This document shows, in pieces, positions 50,331-63,800 of a stretch of DNA of 64,000 nt. This DNA comes from Eumeta japonica (taxonomy: Eukaryota; Arthropoda; Insecta; Lepidoptera; Psychidae). Location of the stretch: NCBI GenBank assembly GCA_005406025.1, contig BGZK01000219.1, forward strand, positions 520,135 to 584,134, in the 5' to 3' direction. The notes under the pieces were generated by a model. That model ran no database searches and was not told the origin of the DNA. It worked only from the letters and a program-made list of their open reading frames with translations. Position numbers and translations under genes: made by a program. The first letter of the stretch is position 1, and every line of letters starts with the position of its first letter.

Positions 50331-50751
50331 TAGATCGTGTTTAGCTTTCTATTTCTAACATTCTATAATATATAATCAAACCCAAATATGTAACTAAAAT
50401 AAAGCTGAGCTTATTTCTTTGAGAAACATACGGAGACAACATATTCACTTGGTGCGATCTTTACATGCCTGTATCCATTGTTAAATAATGATAAATTCAT
50501 TAAGAAGTATTTATTTATTTTTTACAATAAATTAAAATTATGATCCATAACTATTACAATAATAGAATACTAATATCACATTTACAATATGCGCTAATAT
50601 TTTGAAAATATAATTTATCAAACAAAATAAAAACAATATGCACATTAGTAATCTAGATCACATCTTACAAATCAGACTAGCAAACTGATTATGAAAAAAT
50701 AGCATTATTATAATGTCTTTCTTTTGTTTCGATATGTGTTCGTTACTCACT
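50331..50751 (-). other. Probable 3' UTR of the SOBP gene
   Basis: AT-rich, lies directly 3' of the SOBP stop. TTTATTTTTTAC near 50512 gives AATAAA on the minus strand, a possible polyadenylation signal. No coding sense. Confidence 0.4.
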
Positions 50752-53700
50752 TCACACCTGAACGATTTTCCTGCTTTTACTGATCAGCGGGCTGTCGTCG
50801 TCGCTGGGCACTTCGACTAGTCTCCGTCTCTTCCTCAAAGGTCTACTCGATTCCGAGTTCTCTCTGGCTTTTGTTATTATTTTAGGGTTTTTGGTACCGA
50901 CTCTGGTTATTCTGAATTTAGGTAGGGTCTGTTCTAGATTGCTTCCTTCGTTGTTGTCACTTTCAGTCTTAGACATATCTTCGTTGGTATTGTTTAATTC
51001 GTAGTTATTTTCTTTCGTTTCGTTGTTATTAGATTGAGTCTCACTAGCTTCACTAGTTTCATGCGACGCGTTCTCTGCTTCTCGTTTTTTATCACAATTT
51101 ATTGTAAAATCCAACGGACCTTCCGTTTCTTCGGTTTTAGTTGCATCTGACCTTAACTTATTTAAAAGATGAGCTTGCATGAATGAAGCTATCGGTATGG
51201 GTATGGGTATAGGTAACGGAATGGGCAATACTACTGGATAAGGAACTAGAACTGTTACAGGCGGCGGTTGACCTAAGGACGTTGGAGGTAAATTAATCTG
51301 CGGAGGTACTCTCGGTCTTTCTTGAACGAATGGAATATTTGGACGCGGCAGAAAATTTGACGATGGTAAGATATTAGGTCTGTCAGTGGTATAATTGGGT
51401 GGTATATTATCCATATACATAGCGGTAGGTATATTGAACATCGGGTTTTGGAAATGTGACTGAATATTGGGCGCGAGGTGCGAAATCGCTTGCGGCGGGG
51501 AATGTATAGGCCCATTGCAGACCGCTGAAGCCGGCGATGACCCGTCCAACGTGGAAGGGCTGCACAACCTTAAGTCCTGAGCTTTAGGTGTGCTCGTGTT
51601 ACGCCTGACGCTTTGGGAAGTCACCGTTGCGGAACATTTCGAAATCCTCCGTCTCCTTGGATTGAGTTTCCCGCTTTTTGTATCTCTCTTAGATTCGGGT
51701 GACTTTTGCAGCGATATTCGTTCTTCGGACGTCCGTTTGGGTTTCATCAGTTTAGCGGTGGGCGCGATGGTTATTAATGGCAAGGGTGATTTTCTACATT
51801 GAATTTTGTGTGCTGAATCTGGTTTTTCCGTATTCACTGCTTTAGGAATCGTCATATTTTCTGGCATCGGCGATGAAGAAGATTTCTCGGAAGTAGGCGA
51901 CGCCGATGGACTCTTGCAGTTTTTTAGCCAAAGGTCTGGAGTAATGAGGTTGGACGAAGACGAAGCATTCACCAAATGGGGGTTGAGATCAAGGTGTGCC
52001 TGCGTCTCTCTGCAGAATATGTGCATTTTGTATTGGTTGAGGCATTTGTCTGAGCAAAATTGCAACTGAGTCGCTCCGTCCTGGAATTAAGAATGGAAAT
52101 TAAAATACAATTTGGTAAACAGTAACAGATTTGCTTCGTTTATAAACTGTCTAACAATTAAGTATTCGAGTGAAAAATTTCTGACAATATAAGTTCTTTT
52201 TTTGGTTTTCTATAATTTTTTTTTTGAACAAAATGACTAAAATTTATGAATCGAGTTTATGTGAACATTTTTCACATTTAGCAATTAATATAGAACAATG
52301 ATTTATTACATGACCAAATTATATTTTGCCTAATGACAAAAATTACTTATTTATTTATTATGCAAAAATATGAGGTAGTTACCTGAAAATCAACGTAAGC
52401 AACCGTGTGCCTGACGTGCCTGCACCAATCACAAGTCTTTGCACGTTTAAACGTAGCCCGTCTTGACTGGCTAAAGCACAGCTCTGAGCAGAAAGCGGCA
52501 CCTCCTCCCGATTGGTGGAGGGCGCCGTCACCGGGTAAGCTCTTGTTGCACCACGAACATGTATCTGTAAGACGTGTTCACGGTTTATCGATTGCTGTCG
52601 TAACTGAATACATACGTAATTACACTATTTTAACACCAATTTCCAATTTTTCCATAGAATATAAAAATTATATAGGATGGCCCAAATTTGGAACTATGCT
52701 AGTGTCGTTAATTTGTACGTCAATCCATCAATTTCTTATTTCGATTTGGGTATTTATACCTAATTTGTAAAAATTATATATTATACAGGAATCGGACGCT
52801 AAAGCCAAAATGAATATATTTTAAAATATTTTTGATAGCTCAGTTGTTTTTAAAACGCCGCTAATTAAGTTTTTTACGAAGAGTATTTTAAAAGGTTTTT
52901 TTCGTAATAAAGGACATAAATTATGAATACGAGTACAGAACTTTTTTGATAGAGGGCGGTGCCGAGTTCTTTTTTTTTATTTATTGATACGCACGTTGTT
53001 GTTTTTTATTACTCATAAGCAGACCGGCTCAGAAAACTTTTATAACGCAAGTAGCAAATAAGGTATTACCGTATTTTTAGACATTATTCTAAAATTATGC
53101 TATCAAGATTGTTTGATTAAAAAAAAAATATATTATGAAGCCATCAATTAGAAGGTAGACAAATTTCGAAAGACGGTCGAATTTTACAACGTGGATACTA
53201 CGAGAAATATTTTGGTTATTGCTTTTATATTTACAGGTTACAATATTAAAATAAATTCTATGAGCTTCTCGTAATAACGTGTCGCCTATGAAAGTGATTG
53301 GCCACCATCTTGATTTATCATTGTTTTTAGTTAGCGACGGGTCGTTCATAAGAGCACCGCAGAGAGCTCAAACCAAAATATTTGTATACCAAATTTAATT
53401 TTAATTATCTACAATGCCTTACATAAATCGATATTTACATGTGACGTGTAACCATACGTATTCTACCTTCGACTATCATATCTCATTTTTAATACCTTAT
53501 TTTAAATTCAAACCCATCGCAATAGGTGAGTAGGTTTTTCGTTGAAAAGAAAAAAAAAAGAGTGCATTTCACTTGCACGCTTAAAAATAAAATAATTGAT
53601 CGACCGAAATACGACGGTTCGTTTCGTGACTCCTAAAAAGCGTAATTAACGTGAAACATTCAACTTCTCGAATGGCCGGCTGTCATTAATTTGCGAATGA

Positions 53701-56700
53701 TCCGAAAATGGGGAAAAAAAAGCGACTGGCGCAGTAACGCGATACGGCGCACTCATTATAAGACCGACGCACAGACGGCGGCTGCGCTGATAGCTCGTTA
53801 ACTATTGTACAGCTCGGAGCAAGCTCGCTCTCGTCTGTCCCTATGCTGAAATATCAATTTTAAGTTATCGTCGGTCGTAAATGCTATGGCAAGTGTTTGA
53901 ATATTAAGTGTTGTGGTTATTGTAGTAAACAATAGTTGCGTACACTATAATTAAACTTTTTCGAGACAATTACTGTAGTTAAAATCAATGAAAATACGCT
54001 AAAGCATAGAAGAGGAGTGGTCTTATGGATGTGGAGATAGCTTGTCGTTAGCGGAACCTCTATATGGAATCGGACGCTGTAGTCATTGCTAATAACGAAA
54101 GAACTGGATAGATAAGAGAAAGATTTTTACATGTTATTCTGTGAACACCTGTAGCACATTATAAGTTTCTGGAACTGGCCACTTACATAAACAATATTCA
54201 AAAAGTATTCACTACATTTGAAAATTGAACTCTGGCTGTAGAATGCAATTTGTTTCATTTAACTGTCAATTGTTTTCACATTGTGGCGTCTTTTTAAAAA
54301 TTACGTGTCTTCATCACTATGGATTTAAGTCGTGAAAATTTTCGTAGTATGATTTTCTACGATTTTAAATGTAATTTGACAGTTCAGAAGAGCCTCGCTC
54401 GGCTTCGAACTGTTTTTGGCGATGGAGCACCATTCAAGACGACTATTTATAACTGGTTTGCAGAATTTAAGCGCGTCATGTCAATCTCAGTGACAAATTT
54501 CGTGATGGTCGCCGTCCACCGCTGTGAACAAAAAGATCGATGCTGTGCGGCGTATGATCAAAACAAACAGGCATGTGACCTACCATTAGATTCAGGCATC
54601 CTTAGGTCTAGGCATGAGACAAATACAATAAATTCTAAACAAACATTAGAGTATGAAAAAGCTGTGATCGAGGTGGATCCCATATAATTTGACTGAAGCT
54701 CGAAAAACACACCGCGTCACTTGTTTCAATACTATGCTTATCAGATTCAAGGAAGGGATGTCACATTTGGTGTGGGACATAGTAACAGGTGACAAAACAT
54801 GGATTTATTGCTATGACCCCAAAAGCAAAGCAGTAATCGACTGTATGGGCTTATCGAGATGAGCCGAAACCAATCAAAGTGGAGCGCGAGCGAAGTGCCT
54901 CTAAGCAGATAATTGTTTAATTTTTTTAATAAAACTGGACACGTGGCTACTGTTGCTTTGAAAAATTAGACGTAACGTAGAACTTATGAGTAATCCTGAA
55001 CACAGTGCCGACATGGCACCTTGTGATTTTTCGTTCGCAAAAATTGAGAGCCAATTACAATTACGCGGTCAATGATTTTCATCACCAGAAGAGGCTGCTA
55101 AAGAGCATAAAAAACATGTTTTCGAGGTCAATAGGATTTTAAAAATTGGTTTATTCGTATGAAAAAATTGCATTTATGCTAACGGATAGTATTTTGAGAA
55201 ACAATAAATTCATTTTTGACCATTCATAGTAATTTTTTCTCGTTAATTCCAGAAATTTTCAGTGCGCCCTAAGCATACAAGTGACAAATTTAGATATGGA
55301 TATACTTGACAAAAACCTGCACGTGGATTGTAAAAAGTACCTAACACTTATTTATATAGTGCATAGTTTTTATTTTTATATAAAAAATACTAAAATGATA
55401 GTCCATGATAATTTTTTAGTCCGATGCAGGCATATTTTGGAAAAGAATCAACGCTACAAATTATTTTAAATATAAAGTTGTAGATACTTTTGGAGATAGG
55501 CTGAAAACTAACAACTTCCACACAATTGACCAAAAAAAGGAGTGTTATGTTTTTACAATCAAGTGAATTTTTTACTCCAGTATAATTTGTAAACGCGTAC
55601 AAGGATTGAGATTATGTGATATCTCTAGACTTCCAAGCCTCAATAACCCTAATGACCATTTTCTCGCGGCTAGCCTATGCTAGATGCAATTTCAATTAAT
55701 AATAATTATATTATAGTTATAATTTATAGGTAGAAACAATGCTCGATAAAATGATCATTAATTATATAGAATTTAACGTGTAGATTTAAAACCTAAATAC
55801 AAACTAATTAAATATGTCAAATTTCATATTCGCTCATACTTATCGATATTCGGTAAGTTTTTAACAACTCAAACGATAATACCATCATCACATTCTTTTG
55901 TGCTTTGAATAATATATTAGGAAATTGGTGTTACCAAAGGACATGAAAATTTATTGAAGTGATTAATGATAATTTCCAAATTAAATTTTTCAATGTTACG
56001 TATAAAACGCTTCTGTGTCATAAGCTTTATGGCTGTAATGAAACTTATAAATCATGTTTTCGAACCAAAATTGTCCCGAGTGTCGGCTAGCTGCAATAAA
56101 ATTTTACACACATACAGACATTGAGTTGTTGTGTTGAAAAAATTAACTTGCAGAGTGCAAAATATGTATATTCGTGATTGGCTATTTTCTCTTTTTGGAA
56201 TTATGGCCAACTAAATTTCAATAACATTAATCTTATTTCCGTCCTAAACAGTTTGACTTTTGCGTTCTTGGTTCTTTTTGAGTTGTGGTGTTTTTATTTT
56301 AGCCAATTACGTTACGTTTCAAACGTGTTGAAAACAAAATACTAATGTGATTTTGAGGATATACGAGGGGCGGCTGATAAGTCCGCGGCCTAAGGCATTA
56401 AATGAAAGAAAAGTACGAGTATTTTATTTTTATTTTTCAATATAGTCTCCCTCAAGCGAAATACATTTTTCACATCTGGTGTATAACGCTTTCAAACCGC
56501 CCAAAAAATATTCCTCTTCTTTGCAGTCAAAATGGCTTTCTACAGCCATCTTCATTTGATTGTCATCAACAAATCTACGACTACGTAACTCCTTTTTTAA
56601 ATTGGAAAAAAGGAAATCTCGTCCTTGTTGAAATAAGCGAGCCCATTTTTTGACCATCGTACGAAGGCGCAGATTCCTGAAGAACTGATACCATGTCTTC

Positions 56701-59180
56701 AAAAATTTCTTTGGGCGTTTTTCCTTTCTCTACGAAGTATTTTATTACGGCGCTATTGGACTACAACAAAATATAAATCTATGTACACGTTGTGACAAGG
56801 TCTCTTTGTTCCTTCATCGGAGCACGGTACATAAACGTAATGATTCGTCACATAGAGTCATGGAGTAATATGCGTTTAGTCAGTGTTTCAACTCCGTACG
56901 AGTTCCACGCGTAGTCAAGTGCACCTCTCTAATAATAGTAAATATATAAAAGTGAACATAAACTTTATTTAGTTTTATTTAACAAAGCCCCCGAATAACC
57001 TACAGGCGCGATGTTCAATATTACTGAGATTTGACGATTCGGCTGACATGATGACGTTTGTGCTTCGACAGATAATTTGTTAATGACTTTAATAACGAAA
57101 GGAAGCTATATTTATACTAACAAGAAGTGTCGCAATTAGTGGTAATAGTTGTAAAATAATGAGTCATCGCTAAGTACCTTGGGCCGCGGGCTTATCAGCC
57201 GCCCCTCATAAAGAATTTAATTTAAAACATTTATTTCAATTGAATGAAGTATTGTTAAAATTGATAATGTATCATTCCATGCATGTAGATATTATTAAAG
57301 GTAAATATACACTACAAATATCGTTACAAATTGACCATTTTAATTAGCAAATAACAATAAATATGTGCAATTTTGTTTCATTACGAATATTCTCACCAAT
57401 AACCCATGATACTGCAGATATTGCGACTACGTTGTAAGTATAGAACTATAGACTATACCATAGACATATATTATAGTTTTTATGCCATATGTCTATGGTT
57501 TAGTATAATCATATCACAGAGCTACAAATACTATAGACATGTTATGCGTGTTTGTATTTATTTGATTAGTAGAAATAAATTCTATAGATTTGTTTGTTAG
57601 AGAAAAGCAAAAAAAAAATAAAATAAAATAATAGCAAAAGACAGAAAAAGAGTGGAGAGCAGATTTATACCATGTTAGTCTTTTTAAACTTTTTACTTTT
57701 GAAGAGAGACGACATGATAATTACAGAAGTTTTAAACATATTATTTTGGTTTCAATCCAATGACTGTATCTATGTGACCGATCACAACGTCAAAATAAGG
57801 TTTAGGAAACATCCTGCCAACGTGGCTTGCAATAATCATGCGGATCATCATCCGATTACATATCTGCTCAGTTGAAATTTAAAACCTTTTAAAACTTTTG
57901 TTGGAAAAAGTCTGTATCAGTATCGTAATGAATGCAAAATAATATGTGGAAAAATGGAAGGGTATGTACAGAGAATCATACTAAACTGTGACAGTAATAA
58001 TACCGCGTCTCTTCGACCTTCAACTACTAAGATATTCCCTATAATTAAAAATTTAGATCGTAATTTTTTGAAAACGTAGAACGTCCCTCAGTATAAATGG
58101 GGTGAGATTCGATACATGGCATCGTTATTAATAATACATCGATCGTATCATTTAGACGATAACCCACGCAGTTTTCCAAGAAACGTGACCAGTACGAAGA
58201 AATTAATGCTTTTAACAAACTATCTGATCGTGTTTGACGCGGGCACGCACATTTAATATACAAATTTAAGCCGTACGCCCCGGGAGGGGTACCGGTAACA
58301 CCGTCACGATTCTCAGAAACATTCGCAGCTGCAGCGAACGGAGGGAGGGCCTCTCGTTACGATTACTCGAAACGGAGTAGAAATAATCCACAAAGGGCCT
58401 GCCTAACTTAACTGACTGCCTATTGCCTGAAGTTCAAATGCGAAAATTAGTTTGATTTTTTGGCCGAGTCTCGAATTGTGTCGTCACAGATTATCTGTTT
58501 CGAAATTAAATATTTCAGGCGACCAAGTTGAACGCCAGAAACACAGATAAGTGCATATTTATTCCGCTCAAACTTAGAAAATGTATATAACGCAGTGTTT
58601 GCATGTTGTAGCGCGCGCAGGCCGGTAGGTACTTTGTGATATATGAACGGACTTTAATATTTTATTTAAAAAATGACTTTTATATAAAACTTTTTAATTC
58701 TATAGAGAATCTTATTGAAACCCAAAATTAAAAGAAAATATATGCATATTATGAATTTTAAACTTGACTGCAAATATATAATTGTAAACTATAGACATGA
58801 TTTTACATTTTTTTCTCATTATAAACGTAGGTATTCACATCTTCGTCGTCTACTTACAAAATATCCAAACCTACTAGTAAGTAGGTTTGGATGTAAGTAA
58901 GTCGGCCCTATAGTAATAGGGCCGACTATGTCACGCACTTTTAAAAATCACCCCGTTAATGACATTATAGTGACTATCAGCTCATATACAGTATACATTG
59001 TATTTCGAATATTTTAGAATAAGATCTAGAATATATGCCAGTTGTATGTAAACCTTTGTCGTCGGAGCGCGAGGCGCGGCGCGGCGGGGGCGCGGCGCGG
59101 CGCGCGGCCCAGCGCCGCAACTCCAGCCCCTCGTAGCCGTACCAGCCCAGCAGCTCGTTCATCGCCGTCTCCGCGAACTC
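50752..59180 (-). CDS. Sobp: Sine oculis-binding protein homologue, 3' three coding exons (5' incomplete)
   Basis: SOBP is a nuclear zinc-finger cofactor that binds Six-family homeodomain proteins (family knowledge). Exons on the minus strand: 59180-59054, 52564-52383, 52080-50752. Junctions are AG/GT and phases fit (127 + 182 + 1329 bases), giving about 545 residues to the stop. Exon a encodes EFAETAMNELLGWYGYEGLE, the family's N-terminal signature. Exon b holds the first FCS/MYM-type finger (CSWC...FCSELCF) and the start of the second (CDWCRHVRHT...YVDFQ). Exon c completes it (LQFCSDKCLNQYKMHIFCRE), then TPDLWL, a Ser/Pro-rich stretch, VLVPYPVVLPIPLPIPIPI, GPLDFTI and a basic tail RPLRKRRRLVEVPSDDD. 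The donor of exon a (AAAG|GTTTAC) is weak. The linker before the fingers is much shorter than in vertebrates. The initiator exon was not found in 59181-64000. Confidence 0.9.
53690..53860. promoter_or_regulatory. GC-richer patch in SOBP intron, candidate regulatory DNA
   Basis: CATTAATTTGCGAATGAT followed by GCGCAGTAACGCGATACGGC and GCACAGACGGCGGCTGCGCT stands out in the 6.5-kb intron. No exon sense recognised. Function is inference only. Confidence 0.25.
54319..55240 (+). pseudogene. mariner transposase pseudogene, nearly full length, in SOBP intron
   Basis: Opens with MDLSRENFRSMIFYDFKCNL, then LARLRTVFGDGAPFKTTIYN and WFAEFKR, a mariner N-terminus. A frameshift at about residue 60 loses the second helix-turn-helix. 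Later pieces in other frames: NLTEARKTHRVTCFNTML, FKEGMSHLVWDIVTGDKTWI (first catalytic Asp region retained), YCYDPKSKA, and the end motifs MAPCDFSF and SSPEEAAKEHKKHVFEVN. The segment holding the second Asp is degraded. Antisense to SOBP. Terminal inverted repeats not found. Confidence 0.85.
56362..57210 (-). mobile_element. mariner element with intact TIRs, internally deleted
   Basis: 34-bp ends, 56362-56395 and 57177-57210, are inverted copies with three mismatches (shared core GAGGGGCGGCTGATAAG), flanked by or including TA, the mariner target. On the minus strand next to the left end, 56430-56702 encodes only the transposase C-terminus: LKKELRSRRFVDDNQMKMAV, GLKALYTRCEKCISLEGDYI, EK. The N-terminal and catalytic parts are gone. 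Length about 850 bp versus about 1.3 kb for a complete mariner. Non-autonomous. Confidence 0.88.
57451..57505. repeat. 20-bp imperfect hairpin
   Basis: GACTATACCATAGACATATA at 57451-57470 and CATATGTCTATGGTTTAGTA at 57486-57505; three mismatches. Confidence 0.7.
58863..58892. repeat. 13-bp perfect hairpin, loop AGTA (first of two)
   Basis: ATCCAAACCTACT, AGTA, AGTAGGTTTGGAT. Outer TACTTAC (58851) and GTAAGTA (58893) extend it imperfectly. Confidence 0.9.
58900..58927. repeat. 12-bp perfect hairpin, loop AGTA (second of two)
   Basis: AGTCGGCCCTAT, AGTA, ATAGGGCCGACT, only 7 bases after the first hairpin. Confidence 0.9.
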
Positions 59181-60290
59181 CTGGCGACACACCACAGCCT
59201 CACGTTTATACCCACTCGTATCCGACCTACTCTCCTGAAGATGTGCCGCTTTCGAACGATTCACATTACGCATTTATTATTTATCAGTCGAAAGAATAGG
59301 AAATAAGGGCACACCTTCCCCTCTGAGCAAATTTTATATATATCGGTTCGTCACATCGACCGTTGTTCCTTGAAATGGAATTTTAATTAGTTGCAGTTAT
59401 CGAAAGTTCGACCGGCGTGGGTACCGCGTGCTGAGTAATTTTTAATGGATCTAGATCGATTTAGGAAAAAATGAACTTCAAGTTTATTTACCTCCACGGA
59501 TCAATTCAGATAAATTAACACTTTGCTTAGTATTTCAATAATGGTTCAACTGGTATCATTAGATGAATATCCATAGGAACAATTCAGAAAAAATCGTTCT
59601 GTAGACCACAATGGTCGAGGTTTCGCTTCGACTCGGCCGCGGTTCCCGCCGCGTCGTCGCCCGCGAGCAGCGCGCGTTTCGCGTATCGGCCGTGTTTACA
59701 TTTTTTACAAGCGGCGGCTAGCCACAATCGCGAACCGAAATAATCGGGTTATTTTAATGTCGTCATATAAATATACACGCGAGTGTCTTGACCGCGATAG
59801 CGCCGCCCGGCGGTGGGCGTAAGCACTTTCTATTAGAATTTATAGGGCCACCGGTGTAGGCGACAGATTGAATTAAGCCGATGAAAATTCGGGAGACTGT
59901 CGTGTTCGACTCGAAAACTGTGCTCGGTGTAAATTCGGAAGCGTACATCAATTTAGATATATCTAAATGCATTTTTTTTTATATAATTCCCGATTGTTAG
60001 ATACGTGTTCGTTGTCTCTTGTGTGTGCTTTTATAAGTGGTTAAAATATTTATTTGTCTATTGCAGTACAACGCACGAACCTTTGCCACTGTGAAGTCAG
60101 TCAAAGAAAGCGTCGCATTGGCGTAAAATAGAAATGCCTGAAAGAAGAAGAAGTCGGGTAGCTTTGTAACTGCACATCGCATCATTCGCAAACAATTCAG
60201 AGTGGTAAAGATCCGTGCGTTTTATGTACAATTCGCACACGCAATTACACCCACGTGGACACACGTATAGTGAATTCCTTTATATTTTGC
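59181..60290. promoter_or_regulatory. Upstream of SOBP exon a; GC-rich patches
   Basis: CpG-rich runs near 59625-59720 (CGGCCGCGGTTCCCGCCGCG) and 59785-59820. No SOBP initiator exon could be read on the minus strand. Could be intron with enhancers, or a promoter. Confidence 0.3.
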
Positions 60291-60299
60291 ATTTATGTT

Positions 60300-60830
60300 T
60301 TAGACTCGATCTCAGTATCGTTCTTGATAGCGGTCTCGCTTCCGTTTTCGATTTTGAGTTCGGTCTCGCTTTCAACTCCGATCTCCGTCCCGCTCCTGGT
60401 TTAAGCCTCCCGCTCTTGATTTGGATCATCAAGAATCGTGACCCAAATTGAGAGCAGAGAGAAGAGCAGCAGCTTCTATTTTCAAGTTCGATAAAATCAC
60501 CACTGAGGATCTCATTCTTGCACCGAAAATACGTGTACTTCTTCTAAATTATTTTGTTATGAAACGATCTCGCTCCCGCTCTTGACCGGACGCCGGACTG
60601 AAGTTGATCTTGATGCTTCTTTAGACATTGATATTACCAATAAAGAGGACTCGGTGTGAAAAAGCAAGAAATTCGTTCTGCGGCAAAAATTAATGTATAC
60701 TAAAACCTGATTCGGTAATGCACTTCTATACTTATCATGTAAATCGATTCAAATGTTTTCGATAGATAAGTGCACAAACGGACAGACAGACGAACAGAGA
60801 AATGTTGTGTATCATAACATGTAAGGATAA
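60300..60830 (+). repeat. Dispersed repeat with hexamer-periodic core, copy D
   Basis: 60303-60425 is a hexamer-periodic run (CTCGATCTCAGTATCGTTCT), a second short run lies at 60568-60615, and the 3' part has a GGACAGACAGACGAACAG tail at 60780. Same orientation as copies A-C. The plus frame at 60215-60451 is a shadow. Confidence 0.6.
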
Positions 60831-63390
60831 GAGCTGTACGTGTCGTGTACGCAAAAATGTGAAAACTTAAGTCTTATATTACACATACTGTATAACCATA
60901 TTAAAAAGTAGTAGATACGGTGATTAACCTATAACATTTTATGTAAAGATATCCTTAAATATATAATTTTAAAATACACGGCTAACATACGACAATACGT
61001 GTAAACTTAACACATGTATTTTTGCAATTACTAGATGCCTTCGTTCACTGTGAGGGATATGGGTTTACTACTTGATTTCAAACAACTTGCATCGATAGGT
61101 CACAACCTGTATTTATCCTACGATGTTTCGTACTACGTTTCGTATCGTAAAATAATACCACGTTTATTACGATATATTTATATATCCTTTGGCATCTTTC
61201 GATACCGCTTGATATCTGAAATACGGTAAAGTCATATAGGTATAGAGTTTATAGTGAGCGATATTGTGAAATACGCTCTAAGATATATCTTATGCTATCT
61301 TCACCGTTAGTGATATGCTTAAGGGCGTTAGATAGAACGAAGATACTATATCATACTTATACCATTTTATCTTATGATATCTTATCTTAAAATATGTTTA
61401 ATAAAATCGGCCACCACGCAATTTTACGGAACATAACACACGACAAAAACAATATGCAATTTATCTTAAAATCGTGATTACATCGTGACATAATATTTGC
61501 AAAGTTTCGGATGAAGAATTATTGCATCGCTGTGCTTTCCATACAAATAAAAAAAGTTTAAGTACATGAAAATTACCGTATAAATATTATAGATAATATA
61601 TGTTTTAATTAATCATTTTATCGAACATTATAATTACCTCGTTTGTCCTTAAAGTCGATATTATCGTCCCCTAAATCGTGAATGTCTTATGCGACACCGA
61701 ATAATATTTTAACGATTTTCCATTAAAACACCGCTCGAGCATTGCTCCAACACTTCCACAGCACATAGACAATAAAGTTTATATCAAAGTTAGCCAGCGA
61801 AATAGTGCTAGTAACAAAACTTATTTTTGTAGTTGTTGATCTCAAATTAGAATTTGGAAAACTTGTATTTTACAATTTGTGCTGAAGAGGAGCTAGGAGG
61901 CCTGCTCGCCACGTTTGCAAGTTTACGTTGTAATTCTTATCAGGTTAATCATCGTTATGGAAAAAAATAGGCAGTCACTGGGGACTGACTGAAAACCTAA
62001 AATTGTGAAAAGACATAGTTCTTTTTTTAGATTTTCAATTTAATTGTAATAGCAAAATTTAAAATTTAGTAATTTGTAAATTAAAATCATTAACAATTGT
62101 TTCCTTTTAACGCCCATTGGTACTTTGAGCAATGTGCTAATTTTACAATAATAAAAATTATATACAAAGTAGTGTAAATATATTAAGAAGATCCGTATTA
62201 TGCAATGTACATACAACCTTCAACGACGACTGCTGACGTGTAGTAATAAGGTGTATATAATATCTTACACTTAAACTTACATTGCTTTACTTACATTCGT
62301 TACATTGCTTACATTCCGGTAAGCACAATGTATTTGTAATATTGTACACAGGTCGCTGGGCGTACGAAAATTAATAGCATGTCGGTGACGTAAAGTCAAA
62401 GATTTTTCTCATACAAAAATTACTTAGCGACCCTAAAGTAGTTTTCACTTCGAAATCTTTAGAACATATTATTTCGAGTCTGCGTATTCGAGTTAAGTAA
62501 AATAAGGTTTTATTTTGTTGTAGGCAGGGATGGAAAATGGACCTATTATGTTCGAGAGCCTTAGCATAAAATTATTTTTATTGTAATCTAATAAGAACCT
62601 TAAGTTAAGCACGTCATTGAAAAATACTATAGTTTTGTATTAGAAGAAAAATATCGGGGATGGTTGATTAGAAGCGGTTGCACTTACAAATTCGTATCCA
62701 GTCTCAAATTTTTCAAGGTCTTATTGGCATAACAAATAAGAAAATAAGCCAAAATCATGTTGTTTTCAATGTCATATTTTGTAACAATTGCAGTAAATTA
62801 CAATAGCTTGAAAGATTACAAAAACGGCGAATTGCAAAAGATAAAAACGCTAGTTTCTAAATTAAATACAAAATTTGACAGTGATTGTAACAGTGAGTGA
62901 CAGATAGTCTGCAAATATTTCGGTTAACAATTACGAATTGTGTTTTTTATTCTCATGCAACCCGCTTTAAGATTGAAATAATTATTATGATGCGCATACA
63001 TACTATTACCGCTTCACTTTACTACACTAATTTTACTCTAAAGATTAATTCGAAACAATAAAAATATACAAACAAATTATTCAATACTGTAATTAAAATT
63101 TATTTTGAATGTTATCAAGTTTCTGACAAGGTATAATGTCGTATAAATTACGAATACGCTTATTACTGCTTCGAGGTTTCCCAAAATAATTTTATTAATA
63201 AGTACAAACTTAACAAATACTCAATACCTATGGAAATTAATATTATGATACAATTTTCCTTGAAACTGGCGTAATGAGTTGAAAGGGTTGCCATGTTGAA
63301 AGTCCTCTCATAATGATAACATATTTATGGTAAAAAATTGAATTCTGTACGTACAGCTTTTAAAATCGTAATGTATGGAATCTAACCAAG
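60831..63390. other. No gene seen
   Basis: AT-rich DNA. A short local repeat of TTACATTGCTTTACTTACATT type lies at 62276-62330. No exon, RNA gene or TIR element recognised. Confidence 0.5.
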
Positions 63391-63800
63391 ATGTAATGGA
63401 CGAGCCATCACAAAGATTATATATTGTAGTAGTTGAGTTATGTTTGGGTGACATCCGGGCTCCGTGCTTAAATTCGCGAATGTGAGTTCGCGTTGTAGTT
63501 CAGATTTGATTGTTGAATATTGCAAGCCGAGACGGTAAAACAGTAGAGAGTCAATGAGAATAGGGAGTAGAGTGTGAGGAAGTATAAAGTAGACGAGGGC
63601 TGACGCCCAAGTACAAAAGCCTCGGTAGTAATAGAAAGTGGATTGTTGAATGCGAAAAACTGAGTATACATATAATTCGTAAGCATATATATTGCAGAAC
63701 CGAGCAAATAAACGTAATGGTGTTTCCCTTGTCCTTTATTGAAGAGTTGAAGTCCTGGACATCATCAAAAGTCCCGAAGGGTACCGTTTGACCTACGATT
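63390..63800 (+). mobile_element. Possible LTR fragment
   Basis: Begins TGTAATGGACGAGCCATCAC and carries AGCAAATAAACGTAATGG (AATAAA) at about 63703, followed by GTCCTTTATTGAAGAG, like the R/U5 of an LTR. No internal gag/pol seen before the window ends, and no target duplication found. Confidence 0.3.

Noticed and set aside
52405..52770. 121-residue plus-strand ORF
   Set aside because: It is the antisense shadow of the SOBP zinc-finger exon at 52383-52564.
59042..59299. Alanine/arginine-rich 85-residue plus-strand ORF
   Set aside because: Antisense shadow of SOBP exon a, whose minus-strand reading has the LLGWYGY family signature.
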